In this document: positions 1-8,263 of the stretch, piece after piece | Layout: the number at the start of each line of letters is the position of its first letter | Numbering within the stretch: the first letter of the stretch is position 1 | Origin: CBDHDN01 sp965261585 | Lineage (GTDB): Bacteria > Pseudomonadota > Alphaproteobacteria > UBA6615 | NCBI GenBank assembly: GCA_965261585.1 | Contig: CBDHDN010000029.1 | Coordinates: 186,001-250,000, forward strand | DNA length: 64,000 bases | Direction: 5' to 3' | The notes under the pieces: generated by a model | Told to the model about the DNA's origin: nothing | Databases searched by the model: none | The model's input: the letters and a program-made list of their open reading frames with translations, nothing else | Position numbers and translations under genes: made by a program

Positions 1-2
1 GG

Positions 3-116
3 CACCGGATCAACCCAGGGCAAATCGCGATGCCCTGGGTTGATCCGCAGCTCATGGTTTCACCCGGCACGTTCATGAGCGAACTCAGTTCACCGGCATC
101 AAGGTTGAACTCGTGA
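3..116 (+). CDS. possible C-terminal end of a sugar-binding protein (partial)
   Basis: This frame is open from the left window edge to a TGA at 114-116. That stop overlaps the GTG start of the permease by four bases (GTGA), the same junction type as between permease and ATPase at 1150-1153. In CUT2-type transporters the periplasmic binding protein gene often precedes the permease, so this could be its last ~37 codons. Against this, a perfect palindrome at 6-47 dictates much of the peptide, and I do not recognise a conserved motif in it. The palindrome may instead lie in a leader or intergenic segment. Confidence 0.35.
   Translation, partial: HRINPGQIAMPWVDPQLMVSPGTFMSELSSPASRLNS
6..47. repeat. 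perfect 17-bp inverted repeat (stem-loop)
   Basis: Bases 6-22 are exactly complementary to 31-47, leaving an 8-base loop. No T-run follows, so it is not a typical intrinsic terminator. Stable hairpins between binding-protein and permease genes are known to protect upstream mRNA or attenuate downstream expression in ABC operons. That role here is inferred from position. Confidence 0.7.
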
Positions 117-1153
117 CGTCTACGCCTGATCGCGCGGGGGAGGAGCGACTTTCCCAAAGAGGGGGCGAGGCGAGTGTCGGCGACGCCGGAGATTACGTCC
201 AGCGCCTTGCCGGCGCTCTCAAGCGGTCGCTTGAAACGGGTAGCGGCGGCTTAGCAGCGCTCGTAGTTATACTCGTCTTCTTTTCGATCGTGTCGCCGAA
301 TTTTTTCACGCTCAACAACCTTTTCAACGTCGCGGACCAGGTCGTCGTCTTGGGTCTTCTCGTCATCGGTCAGACGTTCGTCATTATCACCCGGAACCTA
401 GATATATCGATGGGATCGATAGTAGCGATCTGCGCGATGGTGATGGCCGACTTGGCAAAGAATTATGGTCTTAGTCCTTTCGCCGTCATACTCGCTGGTG
501 TCCTCGTTGGCCTCGGCTGCGGACTAATCAACGGATTACTCGTAGCCAAACTGAAATTGAATCCGCTGGTGTCAACGCTCGCAACATGGAGTGTCATAAA
601 AGGCGCGGCCTTCGTGTACAGCAACGGGCAACCCATATATCCGCTGCCAGATTCGTTTCGTTGGCCGGCCGTTGTCGACATAGGCGGACTCCAGGCAAAT
701 GTTCTTTACTTACTTGTGCTCGTTGTTGTCGCGCAGTTGATTCTCTCGAATACGAAATTCGGCAGACATGTATTTGCTGTTGGCGGCAATCCCGGCGCGG
801 CCGAGCTAACAGGAATTCGGCAAGATAGGATCGTCATGTACGTCTACATGATTTCCGGGCTAATGTCGGCGCTTGCTGCCGTGATCCTGGCGGGCAAGCT
901 GTCGGCGGGATCACCGCGATTCGGTGACCCTTATCTCCTGACCGCAGTCGCTGCGGCGGTCCTTGGTGGCGCAAGCCTATTTGGTGGTCAAGGCAGCATT
1001 CCGAAGGCGCTCTTCGGCGGGGCTCTGGTGATTATATTGATCGGAAATGGCATGAATCTTCTGCTCGTCCCCATAGGCTGGCAGAAAATGGTGCTCGGTG
1101 GTGTGTTGGCTGTCGCCGTATTCATCGATAGCCTGCAGCACAGGAAACGGTGA
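113..1153 (+). CDS. sugar ABC transporter permease, CUT2/RbsC-FrcC type
   Basis: Inner-membrane subunit of an ABC importer for a monosaccharide or polyol. The 346-residue protein has a hydrophilic N-terminus of about 45 residues followed by many hydrophobic segments. Family hallmarks are the stretch GQTFVIITRNLDISMGS (about residues 82-98) and the cytoplasmic loop FAVGGNPGAAELTGI (about 221-235) that couples to the ATPase. Start: GTG at 113, overlapping a preceding TGA. The stop overlaps the GTG start of the ATPase, so translation is probably coupled. A single permease gene next to a single-domain ATPase fits the FrcBCA-like arrangement. The substrate cannot be read from the sequence. The downstream dehydrogenase and Gfo/Idh/MocA oxidoreductase suggest a polyol, inositol-like compound or uncommon sugar. 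Confidence 0.9.
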   Translation: MTSTPDRAGEERLSQRGGEASVGDAGDYVQRLAGALKRSLETGSGGLAALVVILVFFSIVSPNFFTLNNLFNVADQVVVLGLLVIGQTFVIITRNLDISMGSIVAICAMVMADLAKNYGLSPFAVILAGVLVGLGCGLINGLLVAKLKLNPLVSTLATWSVIKGAAFVYSNGQPIYPLPDSFRWPAVVDIGGLQANVLYLLVLVVVAQLILSNTKFGRHVFAVGGNPGAAELTGIRQDRIVMYVYMISGLMSALAAVILAGKLSAGSPRFGDPYLLTAVAAAVLGGASLFGGQGSIPKALFGGALVIILIGNGMNLLLVPIGWQKMVLGGVLAVAVFIDSLQHRKR

Positions 1154-1950
1154 CGGCCGCGACCGAAAGGGACGCCGAGTTGGAACAAGAAAAACTGGTC
1201 GAACTGAAAGGGATTACGAAGGCCTTCGGAGGCGTGCACGCGTTAGACGGGGTCGACTTCGAGGTTTACGACGGTGAAATCGTTGCTCTCCTCGGAGACA
1301 ACGGCGCCGGGAAGTCGACGCTTATCAAGATCATTTCGGGAGCATATATGCCGGATGCCGGCGAAATATGCTTTGAGGGAAGGAAGGTAGAAATTCGAAG
1401 TCCGGTTGACGCCATGAGGTACGGCATAGAGACGATTTACCAGGACCTTGCGCTTTTCGATAATCTGACGGCCTCGGCCAATTTGTTCATCGGAAAGGAG
1501 CTGACGAGGCCCGGCTTGGGAAAGGTCTTCGGATGGATGAACAAGAACGCGATGGAGCACGAAACGCGGAAGGCGCTCGAAAAACTGAGTATCGAGCTTG
1601 GCGATCCTCACATCAAGGTGCAGCGGTTTTCCGGCGGCCAACGACAGGGGATTGCGCTGGGGAGGGCGATCATGTGGGGAAAGAAGCTCGTCCTCTTGGA
1701 TGAGCCGACCGCAGCACTTGGGGTGAAGGAGGCTGCCAAACTACTCTCGATCATCAAGAGCATGATATCACTGGTCAGAGGGATCGTGGTCATAAGCCAC
1801 AATATGGAGCACGTCATTGATATTGCGGATAGAGCTGTCGTGCTGCGTCGCGGCACAAAAGTCGGGGAAATGGGGATAGACAAAGAGCGCGGCAACGCTA
1901 GGTTGCACAATGAATTAGTGTCAATGATCACGGGAAAAGTGGCACATTAA
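1150..1950 (+). CDS. sugar ABC transporter ATP-binding protein (single-domain, FrcA-like)
   Basis: Cytoplasmic ATPase that powers the adjacent permease. Visible motifs: Walker A GDNGAGKST (about residues 49-57), Q-loop YQDLAL (about 97-102), signature SGGQRQGIALGRA, Walker B LVLLDEPTAAL and switch histidine in VVISHN. At 266 residues it holds one nucleotide-binding domain. That matches FrcA-type subunits and is half the size of RbsA/XylG, which carry two. GTG start at 1150 inside the GTGA overlap with the permease stop. About 220 bases without a convincing gene follow before the dehydrogenase. Confidence 0.92.
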   Translation: MTAATERDAELEQEKLVELKGITKAFGGVHALDGVDFEVYDGEIVALLGDNGAGKSTLIKIISGAYMPDAGEICFEGRKVEIRSPVDAMRYGIETIYQDLALFDNLTASANLFIGKELTRPGLGKVFGWMNKNAMEHETRKALEKLSIELGDPHIKVQRFSGGQRQGIALGRAIMWGKKLVLLDEPTAALGVKEAAKLLSIIKSMISLVRGIVVISHNMEHVIDIADRAVVLRRGTKVGEMGIDKERGNARLHNELVSMITGKVAH

Positions 1951-2171
1951 GACAAGCGAAAAACTCAATGTGACCGTATCTTTTGTCGGAGATCTGATAG
2001 ACGATGCGCCTGAGCGCCAAGGTGGAGGAAATTCGCCTCCGGCAACGCCGATGCGCCGAATGCCGAGGGCGTTCGATAAGCGCCTTGCGCCCGGCGACGG
2101 GGGTGGCGCTCCGCTGCCGGCGCGCGATTCGGGGCACGCAAAAGGTGTGCCCACAAAGACGAGGAGAGAGC

Positions 2172-3302
2172 ATGAGCAAGAACGCCGTCACGGCCGTGAC
2201 GTTACAAGGTAAACACCAGTTGGTAGTGGGGGAATTCCCCTATCCTGACGTGAAAGCCGGTTGCGCGTTATTGCGGATCGAGTTTTCCAGCATATGTGGA
2301 ACAGACAAGCACTCGTTTCAGGGCCTATTCGAGCAAAAGGGCGGGCGTCCGCTGCCGCTGCCGATCATCCCGGGTCACGAGACGATCGGGACCGTCGAGG
2401 AACTCGGTGGTGAAGTCTTGGATCACAGCGGTGCGCCGCTAAAGGTCGGGGACCGGGTGATCCTGGCGCCAAACCTGCCGTGCGGCCGCTGCTACGCCTG
2501 TCGGAACAACCAGCCATACTATTATTGTCGCGAGAAACGCGACTACGGGAACAACATCGGGGCAAGTGAGGCGCCTCACCTATTTGGCGGTTGGAGTCAA
2601 TACCTCTACGCTTTGCCGGGAAGTCACCTTTTTCGTTATCCCGACACGCTGCCACCGGAACTTGGAACATTCGTGGAGCAGCTGGCGGTCACCGCCTGTC
2701 TTGACAAGGCCAGGCAATGGTCCAGCGAATGGGAGCCGTTCCGGAGTGGTGACACCGTCGTCATACTCGGCGTCGGACCCATCGGTATCGTCCACGTGGC
2801 GAAAGCCAAGTACTTAGGGGCCGGCCAGGTCATTGCCGTCGACCTCTCAGAGTTCCGCCTGTCGGTAGCGGCGAACTTCGGTGCAAGCGAGACCATCCTT
2901 GGGGGGGCCGATGGCAAGGTGGAACAACGTGTGCTTGACCTGACAGATGGCAGGGGCGCCGACGTCGTGGTCGATTGTACGGGTGTGGCCGCCGGCCTGA
3001 TCCAGTCCCTGGAGATCATCCGCGAGGGCGGGATGGTCCTGGAAGTAGGTATTGCCTCAGACAGCGGCACCGTTCTCTTGAACCCGCACCGGCACATCAT
3101 GGAGAAAAGCGCCCGTGTGATTGGCGTCGGCGGCGAGGAGCTCTGGGCTTACGAACCCAGCATCCGCCTGCTGGAAGTGACGCAGGACAGCATTCCCTGG
3201 CACGAGGCCATAACGCACAAGTTTAGATTGGAGGAAGCGGACCGCGCCATGGAGACGGCGCTTGGGGCGGACTCGATGAAGGTCGTGTTCGTGCCCGATT
3301 GA
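2172..3302 (+). CDS. zinc-dependent alcohol/polyol dehydrogenase (MDR family)
   Basis: NAD(P)-dependent oxidation of an alcohol or polyol. Catalytic zinc ligands are the Cys of CGTDKH (about residue 42) and the His-Glu pair in PGHETIG (about 69-70). A structural zinc lobe has four cysteines in PCGRCYACRN and YYYCRE (about 104-119). The Rossmann motif VILGVGPIGIVH lies near residue 195. I chose ATG 2172 because GAGGAGAG lies just upstream. A longer frame to 2004 lacks conserved sequence. 376 residues is typical of sorbitol/threonine dehydrogenase relatives. It follows the ABC genes in the same direction and precedes a Gfo/Idh/MocA gene, so a role in catabolism of the imported substrate is likely. 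Confidence 0.9.
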   Translation: MSKNAVTAVTLQGKHQLVVGEFPYPDVKAGCALLRIEFSSICGTDKHSFQGLFEQKGGRPLPLPIIPGHETIGTVEELGGEVLDHSGAPLKVGDRVILAPNLPCGRCYACRNNQPYYYCREKRDYGNNIGASEAPHLFGGWSQYLYALPGSHLFRYPDTLPPELGTFVEQLAVTACLDKARQWSSEWEPFRSGDTVVILGVGPIGIVHVAKAKYLGAGQVIAVDLSEFRLSVAANFGASETILGGADGKVEQRVLDLTDGRGADVVVDCTGVAAGLIQSLEIIREGGMVLEVGIASDSGTVLLNPHRHIMEKSARVIGVGGEELWAYEPSIRLLEVTQDSIPWHEAITHKFRLEEADRAMETALGADSMKVVFVPD

Positions 3303-3420
3303 GTTTGCTCGGCTCGGGTAACCCGCGCCCTCGACCGAGCGGCTGCAATCGGAGGAGGAGCGCGCCAAGGACCACCCGCCCTCACCGGCAGCGCCTGTGG
3401 GCAACATTGAGGGGGACATC

Positions 3421-4590
3421 ATGGCGGAGGTTCACATCGGGCTGGTCGGCGTCGGCTGGATGGGCCAGGCGCACGCCAAGGCCTGCCGCGCTGTGCCCAT
3501 TTACTTCGGGCGCGAGCCGGCGGTGCCGGTGCTGGAAATCGTCGCCGACGCGACGCCCGAGCTCGCCGAGGCCGGGGCCAAGATCGTCGGCTGCGAGCGT
3601 TGGACGGCGGATTGGCGCGAGGTCGTCAGCGATCCCCGCGTCGACGTGGTCGACATCACCACCCCCAACGTCACCCACGCCGAGATCGCCATCGCCGCGG
3701 CCCAGGCGGGCAAGCACGTCTACTGCGAGAAACCCGTGGCGATGAACGTGGCCGAGGCGCGGGACATGGTCGCCGCCGCCGAGGCCGCAGGTGTGGTGAC
3801 CCTCGTCGGCTTCAACTATGTCAAGAACCCGATCCAGGGTCTGGCGCGGCGGATGATCGAGAACGGTGACATGGGCGACATCATCCTATTCCGCGGCTGG
3901 TGCGACGCGGACTTTGGCGTCGACCCCGGCCTTCCCTCCACCTGGCGCATGGACAGAGAGATTGCCGGCACCGGCGTGCTCGGCGACATGGCCTCGCACG
4001 CGCTCAGTCTCTCGCAGATGCTGGTGGGCGACATCGCCGAGGTGTGCGGACGCATGGAGATCATGATCAAGGAGCGGCCCGTCCCGATACTCGGCTCGGG
4101 CGCCGGTCACTCAGCCGAGGCCGAGATTGACAGCGAGAAGCGCGCGGTCACCACCGACGATATTGCCCAGTTCCTGTGCACGTTCGACAACGGAGCCCCC
4201 GGCGTCATCGAGGCGAGCCGGCTCGCCACCGGGCGCAAGAACTTCGTGGCCTACGAGATTCAGGGGACCAAGGGCGCGCTCTACTTCACCCAGGAGCGCG
4301 CGAACGAGATCCAGATCTACCGCCACACCGATGCGCCGGCCGAGCGCGGCTACAAGACGGTCTACGCCGGACCCGAGCACCCCAACTTCGGGCCCTTCAG
4401 CCCCATGGCCGGGATGCAGATCGGCACCAACGACCTCAAGACCATCGAGGTCCACGACCTCGTCGTCGCCGTTGCCACCGGCCAACCGGCCGAGCCCGAC
4501 CTCCGCTTCGGCCTTAAGGTCATGGAAGTGATCGACGCCGTCGCCCGCTCCGCCGAGGAGCGCCGCTGGGTACGCACCGACGAGGTGTAG
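3421..4590 (+). CDS. Gfo/Idh/MocA family oxidoreductase
   Basis: NAD(P)-dependent sugar or inositol dehydrogenase-like protein of 389 residues. The N-terminal Rossmann fold shows GVGWMGQAH (about residues 10-18). The family motif EKPVAMN lies near residue 105, its lysine being the conserved catalytic-site residue. The C-terminal half has the usual alpha/beta substrate domain. Start ATG 3421 follows GAGGGGG; upstream in-frame codons are unconserved. It is the last gene of the sugar/polyol cluster. Inositol, scyllo-inosamine and various sugars are used by this family, so the substrate is not defined. Confidence 0.88.
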   Translation: MAEVHIGLVGVGWMGQAHAKACRAVPIYFGREPAVPVLEIVADATPELAEAGAKIVGCERWTADWREVVSDPRVDVVDITTPNVTHAEIAIAAAQAGKHVYCEKPVAMNVAEARDMVAAAEAAGVVTLVGFNYVKNPIQGLARRMIENGDMGDIILFRGWCDADFGVDPGLPSTWRMDREIAGTGVLGDMASHALSLSQMLVGDIAEVCGRMEIMIKERPVPILGSGAGHSAEAEIDSEKRAVTTDDIAQFLCTFDNGAPGVIEASRLATGRKNFVAYEIQGTKGALYFTQERANEIQIYRHTDAPAERGYKTVYAGPEHPNFGPFSPMAGMQIGTNDLKTIEVHDLVVAVATGQPAEPDLRFGLKVMEVIDAVARSAEERRWVRTDEV

Positions 4591-4883
4591 GGGAGCCCTG
4601 GCGGCGGCGAACAAGTGATCGACATGCCCAATCTGGACCGGCTGGTGAACAGAGCGCCGTTGGTCAGAAAGCAATCGGCGGAGCGTTCGGAAAGTCGATG
4701 CCCGAATTCGCCCTCAGTGCCTTGAGAGCTTTCTGGCGTTTTCGTCTTGCATGATTATTCGGGATAGCAGTATGCGGCGGGCCTCTTCTTCTCCTGCTCG
4801 GTCAACGAGATTCTTCCACGAGGCCGTGTCTTGAATACCCCTCCAACGCACGTTCCACGAGGAGATCGAGTTCTTCCTCGGTG
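4591..4883. other. gene-poor segment left of IS copy A
   Basis: Between the oxidoreductase stop and the IS I see no confident gene. On the minus strand a short acidic frame (about 4802-4882) runs out of the IS boundary and stops. In another minus frame about 30 codons read as a plausible charged peptide ending near 4720. Both could be remains of a gene whose 5' end was removed when copy A was rearranged. No family was recognised. Confidence 0.4.
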
Positions 4884-4899
4884 TGAGTCGGACCCGATT

Positions 4900-4939
4900 T
4901 CCTTGGACACAGAATTGGCTTAATCGAAGTGTCCAAGGA
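4900..4939 (+). promoter_or_regulatory. hairpin burying the orfA ribosome binding site
   Basis: TCCTTGGACAC (4900-4910) is perfectly complementary to GTGTCCAAGGA (4929-4939). The right arm contains most of the orfA Shine-Dalgarno AAGGAGG (4935-4941). Transcripts entering from outside would fold and hide the site, as known for IS10 and IS50. The same structure is present in all copies (17440, 38072, 55705 and 62990 regions). Confidence 0.6.
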
Positions 4940-4949
4940 GGACCGGAAC

Positions 4950-5360
4950 ATGACCGATAATTTTGAGAAGAAAGTTGCTGTTGATGGGCCTGTGGTAAAT
5001 GCGGGCGAGCTTGGCTCGTCCACGTTTTCCCCAGGCCAGGCTTTGCCGGCAGGCCCGCTGGGACTTGGCCAGCGATGGACGGTGGCGCGCAAGCGTGAGG
5101 TCGTTCTGCGGCTTTTGCGTGACGAGCCGGTGCAACTTCTGTCGCGCCAGTTGGGCGTAGAGATCTTCCGGCTCGAGCAGTGGCGTGAGAAAGCGATCGG
5201 CGGGATCGACGCCTCGCTCAAGCAACGCAAGGGCGATCCGGTGCAGGCGGAACTGGATAGCGCCATGAAGCGGATCGGAGAGTTGACCATGCAGGTGGAA
5301 CTGCTGGAGGCCAAGACGGAGACCTTCGGCCCTTTGGGGCGGCGGAGGTCGCGGCGATGA
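4950..5360 (+). CDS. IS transposase OrfA (helix-turn-helix), copy A
   Basis: DNA-binding subunit or N-terminal part of the transposase, 136 residues. The middle shows RKREVVLRLLRDEPVQLLSRQLG, a helix-turn-helix of the IS3 OrfA kind, followed by a leucine-rich coiled segment (AELDSAMKRIGELTMQVELLEAK). ATG 4950 is preferred because AAGGAGG precedes it by eight bases; an in-frame GTG/ATG further up lies inside the hairpin. The TGA overlaps the orfB start (ATGA), so OrfB may be made by coupling. OrfB lies in the -1 frame, so -1 frameshifting is an alternative. Confidence 0.85.
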   Translation: MTDNFEKKVAVDGPVVNAGELGSSTFSPGQALPAGPLGLGQRWTVARKREVVLRLLRDEPVQLLSRQLGVEIFRLEQWREKAIGGIDASLKQRKGDPVQAELDSAMKRIGELTMQVELLEAKTETFGPLGRRRSRR

Positions 5361-6262
5361 GTGCCGCCACCTCGCCCGGCACGGGTCTGGCCTACGGCCT
5401 GCGGCGGGTCTGCGCCGCCTGGGGCATGGCCCGCTCCTCGTTCTACGCCATGACCTCCGGCCAGCACGCCGAGCAGCCGCCGGCAAAGCGTCGGGGACCG
5501 AAGCCCGCGATCTCGGACCAGGCGCTGCTGGTGGCGATCGAAGCCGACCTGGAGGCATCGCCCTGGGAGGGCGAGGGCTACCGCAAGGTCTGGGCTCGGC
5601 TTCGGGTCTGTCGCGACATCCGGGTTGCCCGCAAGCGGGTGCTCCGCCTGATGCGCGAGAACAATCTGCTCTCGCCCCATCGCTGCCGCCGCCGTGGCGG
5701 CAATCCCCATGACGGTGAGATCATCACTCATGCCCCGAACCTCATGTGGGGCACCGATGGCGTTCGGGTGTTCACGGTGGACGACGGCTGGGGCTGGATC
5801 TTCACCGCCGTCGAGCATTGGAACGCCGAGTGTGTCGGCTGGCATGTCTGCAAGCGCGGCGACCGCTTCGCCGCCCTGCAGCCGATCTCCATGGGGCTTG
5901 CCGGGCTGTATGGCTCGACCGCGGCCGGCGCGGCTCGGGGGCTGGCCTTGCGGATGGATCACGGCTCCCAGTATCTGTCGGACCACTTCACCAACCAGAT
6001 CAAGTTCTGGGGCATCCAGCCGTCCTACGCCTTCGTCGCCGAGCCCCAGACCAACGGCGTCGCCGAGCGGTTCAATCGCACGCTGAAGGAACAGATCATC
6101 CATGGTCGCATCTACCGCAACATCGCGGAGCTGCGGGACGCCGTCCGCGACTTCGTCGAACTCTACAATGCCCAGTGGATCGTCGAAAAGAACGGCTACC
6201 TGAGCCCCGCTCAAGCTCGTCAGGCGTGGCACGCCGCGATCTCAATCAGGCCCGCCGCGTGA
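5357..6262 (+). CDS. IS transposase OrfB (rve/DDE), copy A
   Basis: Catalytic transposase of 301 residues with an integrase core. Likely DDE residues are Asp in WGTDGVR, Asp in MDHGSQYLS and Glu in NGVAERFNRTLKEQ. It starts at the ATG of the ATGA overlap. The C-terminus ends 35 bases before the right IS end. Apparently intact, as in copies B and D. Confidence 0.9.
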   Translation: MSAATSPGTGLAYGLRRVCAAWGMARSSFYAMTSGQHAEQPPAKRRGPKPAISDQALLVAIEADLEASPWEGEGYRKVWARLRVCRDIRVARKRVLRLMRENNLLSPHRCRRRGGNPHDGEIITHAPNLMWGTDGVRVFTVDDGWGWIFTAVEHWNAECVGWHVCKRGDRFAALQPISMGLAGLYGSTAAGAARGLALRMDHGSQYLSDHFTNQIKFWGIQPSYAFVAEPQTNGVAERFNRTLKEQIIHGRIYRNIAELRDAVRDFVELYNAQWIVEKNGYLSPAQARQAWHAAISIRPAA

Positions 6263-6297
6263 GACAAACTTGTGTCCAAGGAACCGGGTGCGCTACA

Positions 6298-7053
6298 GTG
6301 AGGACACCGCCGACCAAAGCGCCGATGGCCGAATTCGTCCGCTTTGCCTCAATGTGGCCCATTGCATTATGGGCCATCTCATGACCCACGATGAGCGCCA
6401 ACTCCAGGTCATTTGCGAAACTCATCATCCCCGACGGGACGACAATTCGCTTCCCATCAGCGAATGCGTTGACGTCCGAGCCCAATTCCAATTTAAGCTG
6501 GTAGCCACACAACTCGATCGGCCTTGCGGGCAGTTCGACGAGTTCGCCACCACGATCTACGAGGAAAACCATCTCCTGCTTGGCGGCGGAGAGTTTCTCG
6601 CTCAACCACCGGTCTGCTCCCTGACCAGTCAGCGCCTTCTCGCCGTCGATTGCCTTGATGATGTCACCGGGCACAAACCCGGCAGCAGCCGCCGGACCAT
6701 CATCGCGAACCCGGATCACGGTCGGCTGGTCCGTGACACCAAAGAGCGAAGTGTAGGTATCGCGGAAGTCCGCTGGAATTCGGAACCGGACGGCCCAATC
6801 GAAACCGAAACTTGGCGCGGTGCGATCCCCACACAGTTCCACGTTCGCAACCAGGATCGGTGTCGCAACGCGGTTGAGCCTGTCCTTCAGCCGGCTCTGT
6901 TCCATTACGGCGATCTCGCGTTGCTTGGCCGCCTCAACCGCCGCGAGTTCGCTGTAGATCTGTGGAAATCTTGTCGTCGTCGTGCAAGCCGCAAGCAGCA
7001 TAGTGCCGCCTACAAGCGGTCCTACAGGCGTGACGAGTTGCCTAAGTATCACG
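6298..7053 (-). pseudogene. M48-type zinc metallopeptidase lipoprotein with PDZ domain, 3' end removed by IS copy A
   Basis: Predicted envelope protease. A lipoprotein signal ends in LLAAC (about residues 20-24) and a PDZ-like segment is visible around VRDDGPAAAAGFVPGDIIKAI. The zinc motif HEMAHNAMGH lies near the truncated end. The start is GTG 7053 with GGGGAGG upstream. The frame runs directly into the right IS end, so the third zinc ligand and the rest of the catalytic domain are missing. No second half appears on the far side of the IS (4591-4883), so part of this gene was deleted. Probably inactive. Confidence 0.8.
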
Positions 7054-7304
7054 CCACTCCTCCCCAACCATTTCTTGGAAAGCCATGCCAACCGAGATTT
7101 CCCAGGACTCCTCCCAGCCACCAAAACGGTAGCACAATCGAGCATCGATCGGGAACGTAGCCATTCCTCCTGGTCTGGCGACTTGGGATGAGCCGGTCGG
7201 TGCGTCCGAGACCTCGCCGAGACACAATCCGGCGTCATGCGCTCTAGCTTGCGTTTGAGATGGATTTCGTAGCGCGTCGGCCTTAGGCCGAGGCTGACCG
7301 AGGC

Positions 7305-7766
7305 GCTTCCCTGGGCCACGGCACGCGCCAGGCCAGCATGCACCCGCCCGCGGATCAGCGCCCGCTCGAACTGAGCGAAGACCCCAAGCATCTGGAATAA
7401 CGCCTCACCGGCTGGTGTCGTGGTGTCGACGCCCTGTTGGTGGAGGCACAGGTCGACCTCCTTGGCTCGCAGCTCCCCGAGGAACGACACGAGGTCCTGG
7501 AGGGATTGGCCAAGGCGATCGACGGACCAGGCCATCACGACATCGAACTCGCGACGCACGGCGCCCCTCAGCAGGGCATCGAACTGCGGGCGCCGATCGC
7601 GCCCCTTGGCGCCCGAGATGCCCTCGTCCGTGAACCTGCGTGTGATCCGCCAGCCCTGGCGCCTGGCCGCCCTGCGCAGCTCCCGGAGCTGGTTCTAGAC
7701 GGTCTGCCCGTTGGCCGTGGAGACCCTGGCGTAGACGGCGGCTGTGCGAGCGGTCTTCTTGGCCAT
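7305..7766 (-). pseudogene. serine recombinase (resolvase/invertase), internal stop and truncated
   Basis: The N-terminal resolvase domain begins with KKTARTAAVYARVST, containing the catalytic serine in ARVS. It continues with RRFTDEGISGAKGRDRRPQF and MAWSVDRLGQSLQDLVSFL. Codon 24 is TAG where relatives usually have GAG or CAG (QTV-stop-NQLREL, near 7695). The C-terminal helix-turn-helix part is missing after about RAVAQG. Restart at an internal ATG would lack the nucleophile. It lies 280 bases from the 3' end of tRNA-His, suggesting an old island integration gene. The roughly 280 bases between it and the tRNA hold no gene I can support. Confidence 0.8.
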
Positions 7767-8044
7767 GCTGCCCTCCTGTGATTTCTCCCGTGGGGTCGCT
7801 TGTTCACGTAGCTCAAGCACCTGGAGGGCGCAGAAATCTGCGGCGGTCGGTCGGCCGATTTCTGAGGGGTTTGTTGGAACAGGTGCGGCCGGCCGCTACG
7901 ACGAACTCAGGCCGTTGGTATCACGTGGCCTTCGTCGACACCCTGCCGCCTGAGGGGCCGGGCCGAAATCGCTCCGCAGTCTTCCGCTAGGCTTCCGCAG
8001 ACCCTCAGACGATGCGATGCACTCCGCTAACCTATTGAAAAAGT

Positions 8045-8121
8045 TGGGGTGGCTGAGGGGACTTGAACCCCCGGCCCCCAGATCCACAATCTGGTGCTCT
8101 AACCACCTGAGCTACAGCCAC
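8045..8121 (-). tRNA. tRNA-His (GTG anticodon)
   Basis: On the minus strand a full cloverleaf can be folded. The acceptor stem is GTGGCTG/CAGCCAC, the anticodon arm CCAGA-TTGTGGA-TCTGG has anticodon GTG, and the T arm contains GGTTCAAGTCC. The discriminator is C (8048) and CCA is encoded (8045-8047). The preceding base on the minus strand is G, the G-1 expected for tRNA-His. The 3' end faces the recombinase pseudogene and IS copy A. Confidence 0.95.
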
Positions 8122-8177
8122 CACTGGGGTAACGCGTACTTCTGATGTAGTCCCGGCGGTGGCGCTGGGTCAAGGCG

Positions 8178-8263
8178 GCAGTTGTCAGTTGTCAGATGAC
8201 AGTAGGCGTTGCGGCCGGCCTACATGCTCACTGACAACTGTCATCTGGCATCTGACATGTGCG
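8178..8263. repeat. imperfect inverted repeats of a TGTCA(T/G)CTGACA type
   Basis: The segment 8180-8205 (AGTTGTCAGTTGTCAGATGACAGT) is partly complementary to 8228-8262. It forms nested stems downstream of, and including, the last codons of the aminotransferase. It may act as its terminator or may be a short mobile repeat that altered the protein C-terminus. There is no clear T-run. Confidence 0.45.

Larger units (their letters stand above)
4884..6297 (+). mobile_element. IS copy A, 1414-bp two-gene DDE insertion sequence
   Basis: Ends are TG...CA with imperfect terminal inverted repeats of about 27 bp sharing CCTTGGACACA. It carries orfA and orfB. Its flanking 14-mers (4870-4883 and 6298-6311) differ, unlike copies B, C and D, so copy A probably arose by, or was later altered by, recombination or deletion. 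The family is IS3/IS481-like by its rve-type transposase, but the exact group is uncertain. Confidence 0.93.

Noticed and set aside
6246..7559. Apparent 437-residue fusion of recombinase, peptidase and IS sequence
   Set aside because: A chance open frame joining three unrelated pieces; the junctions coincide with the truncated recombinase, the peptidase start and the IS end.
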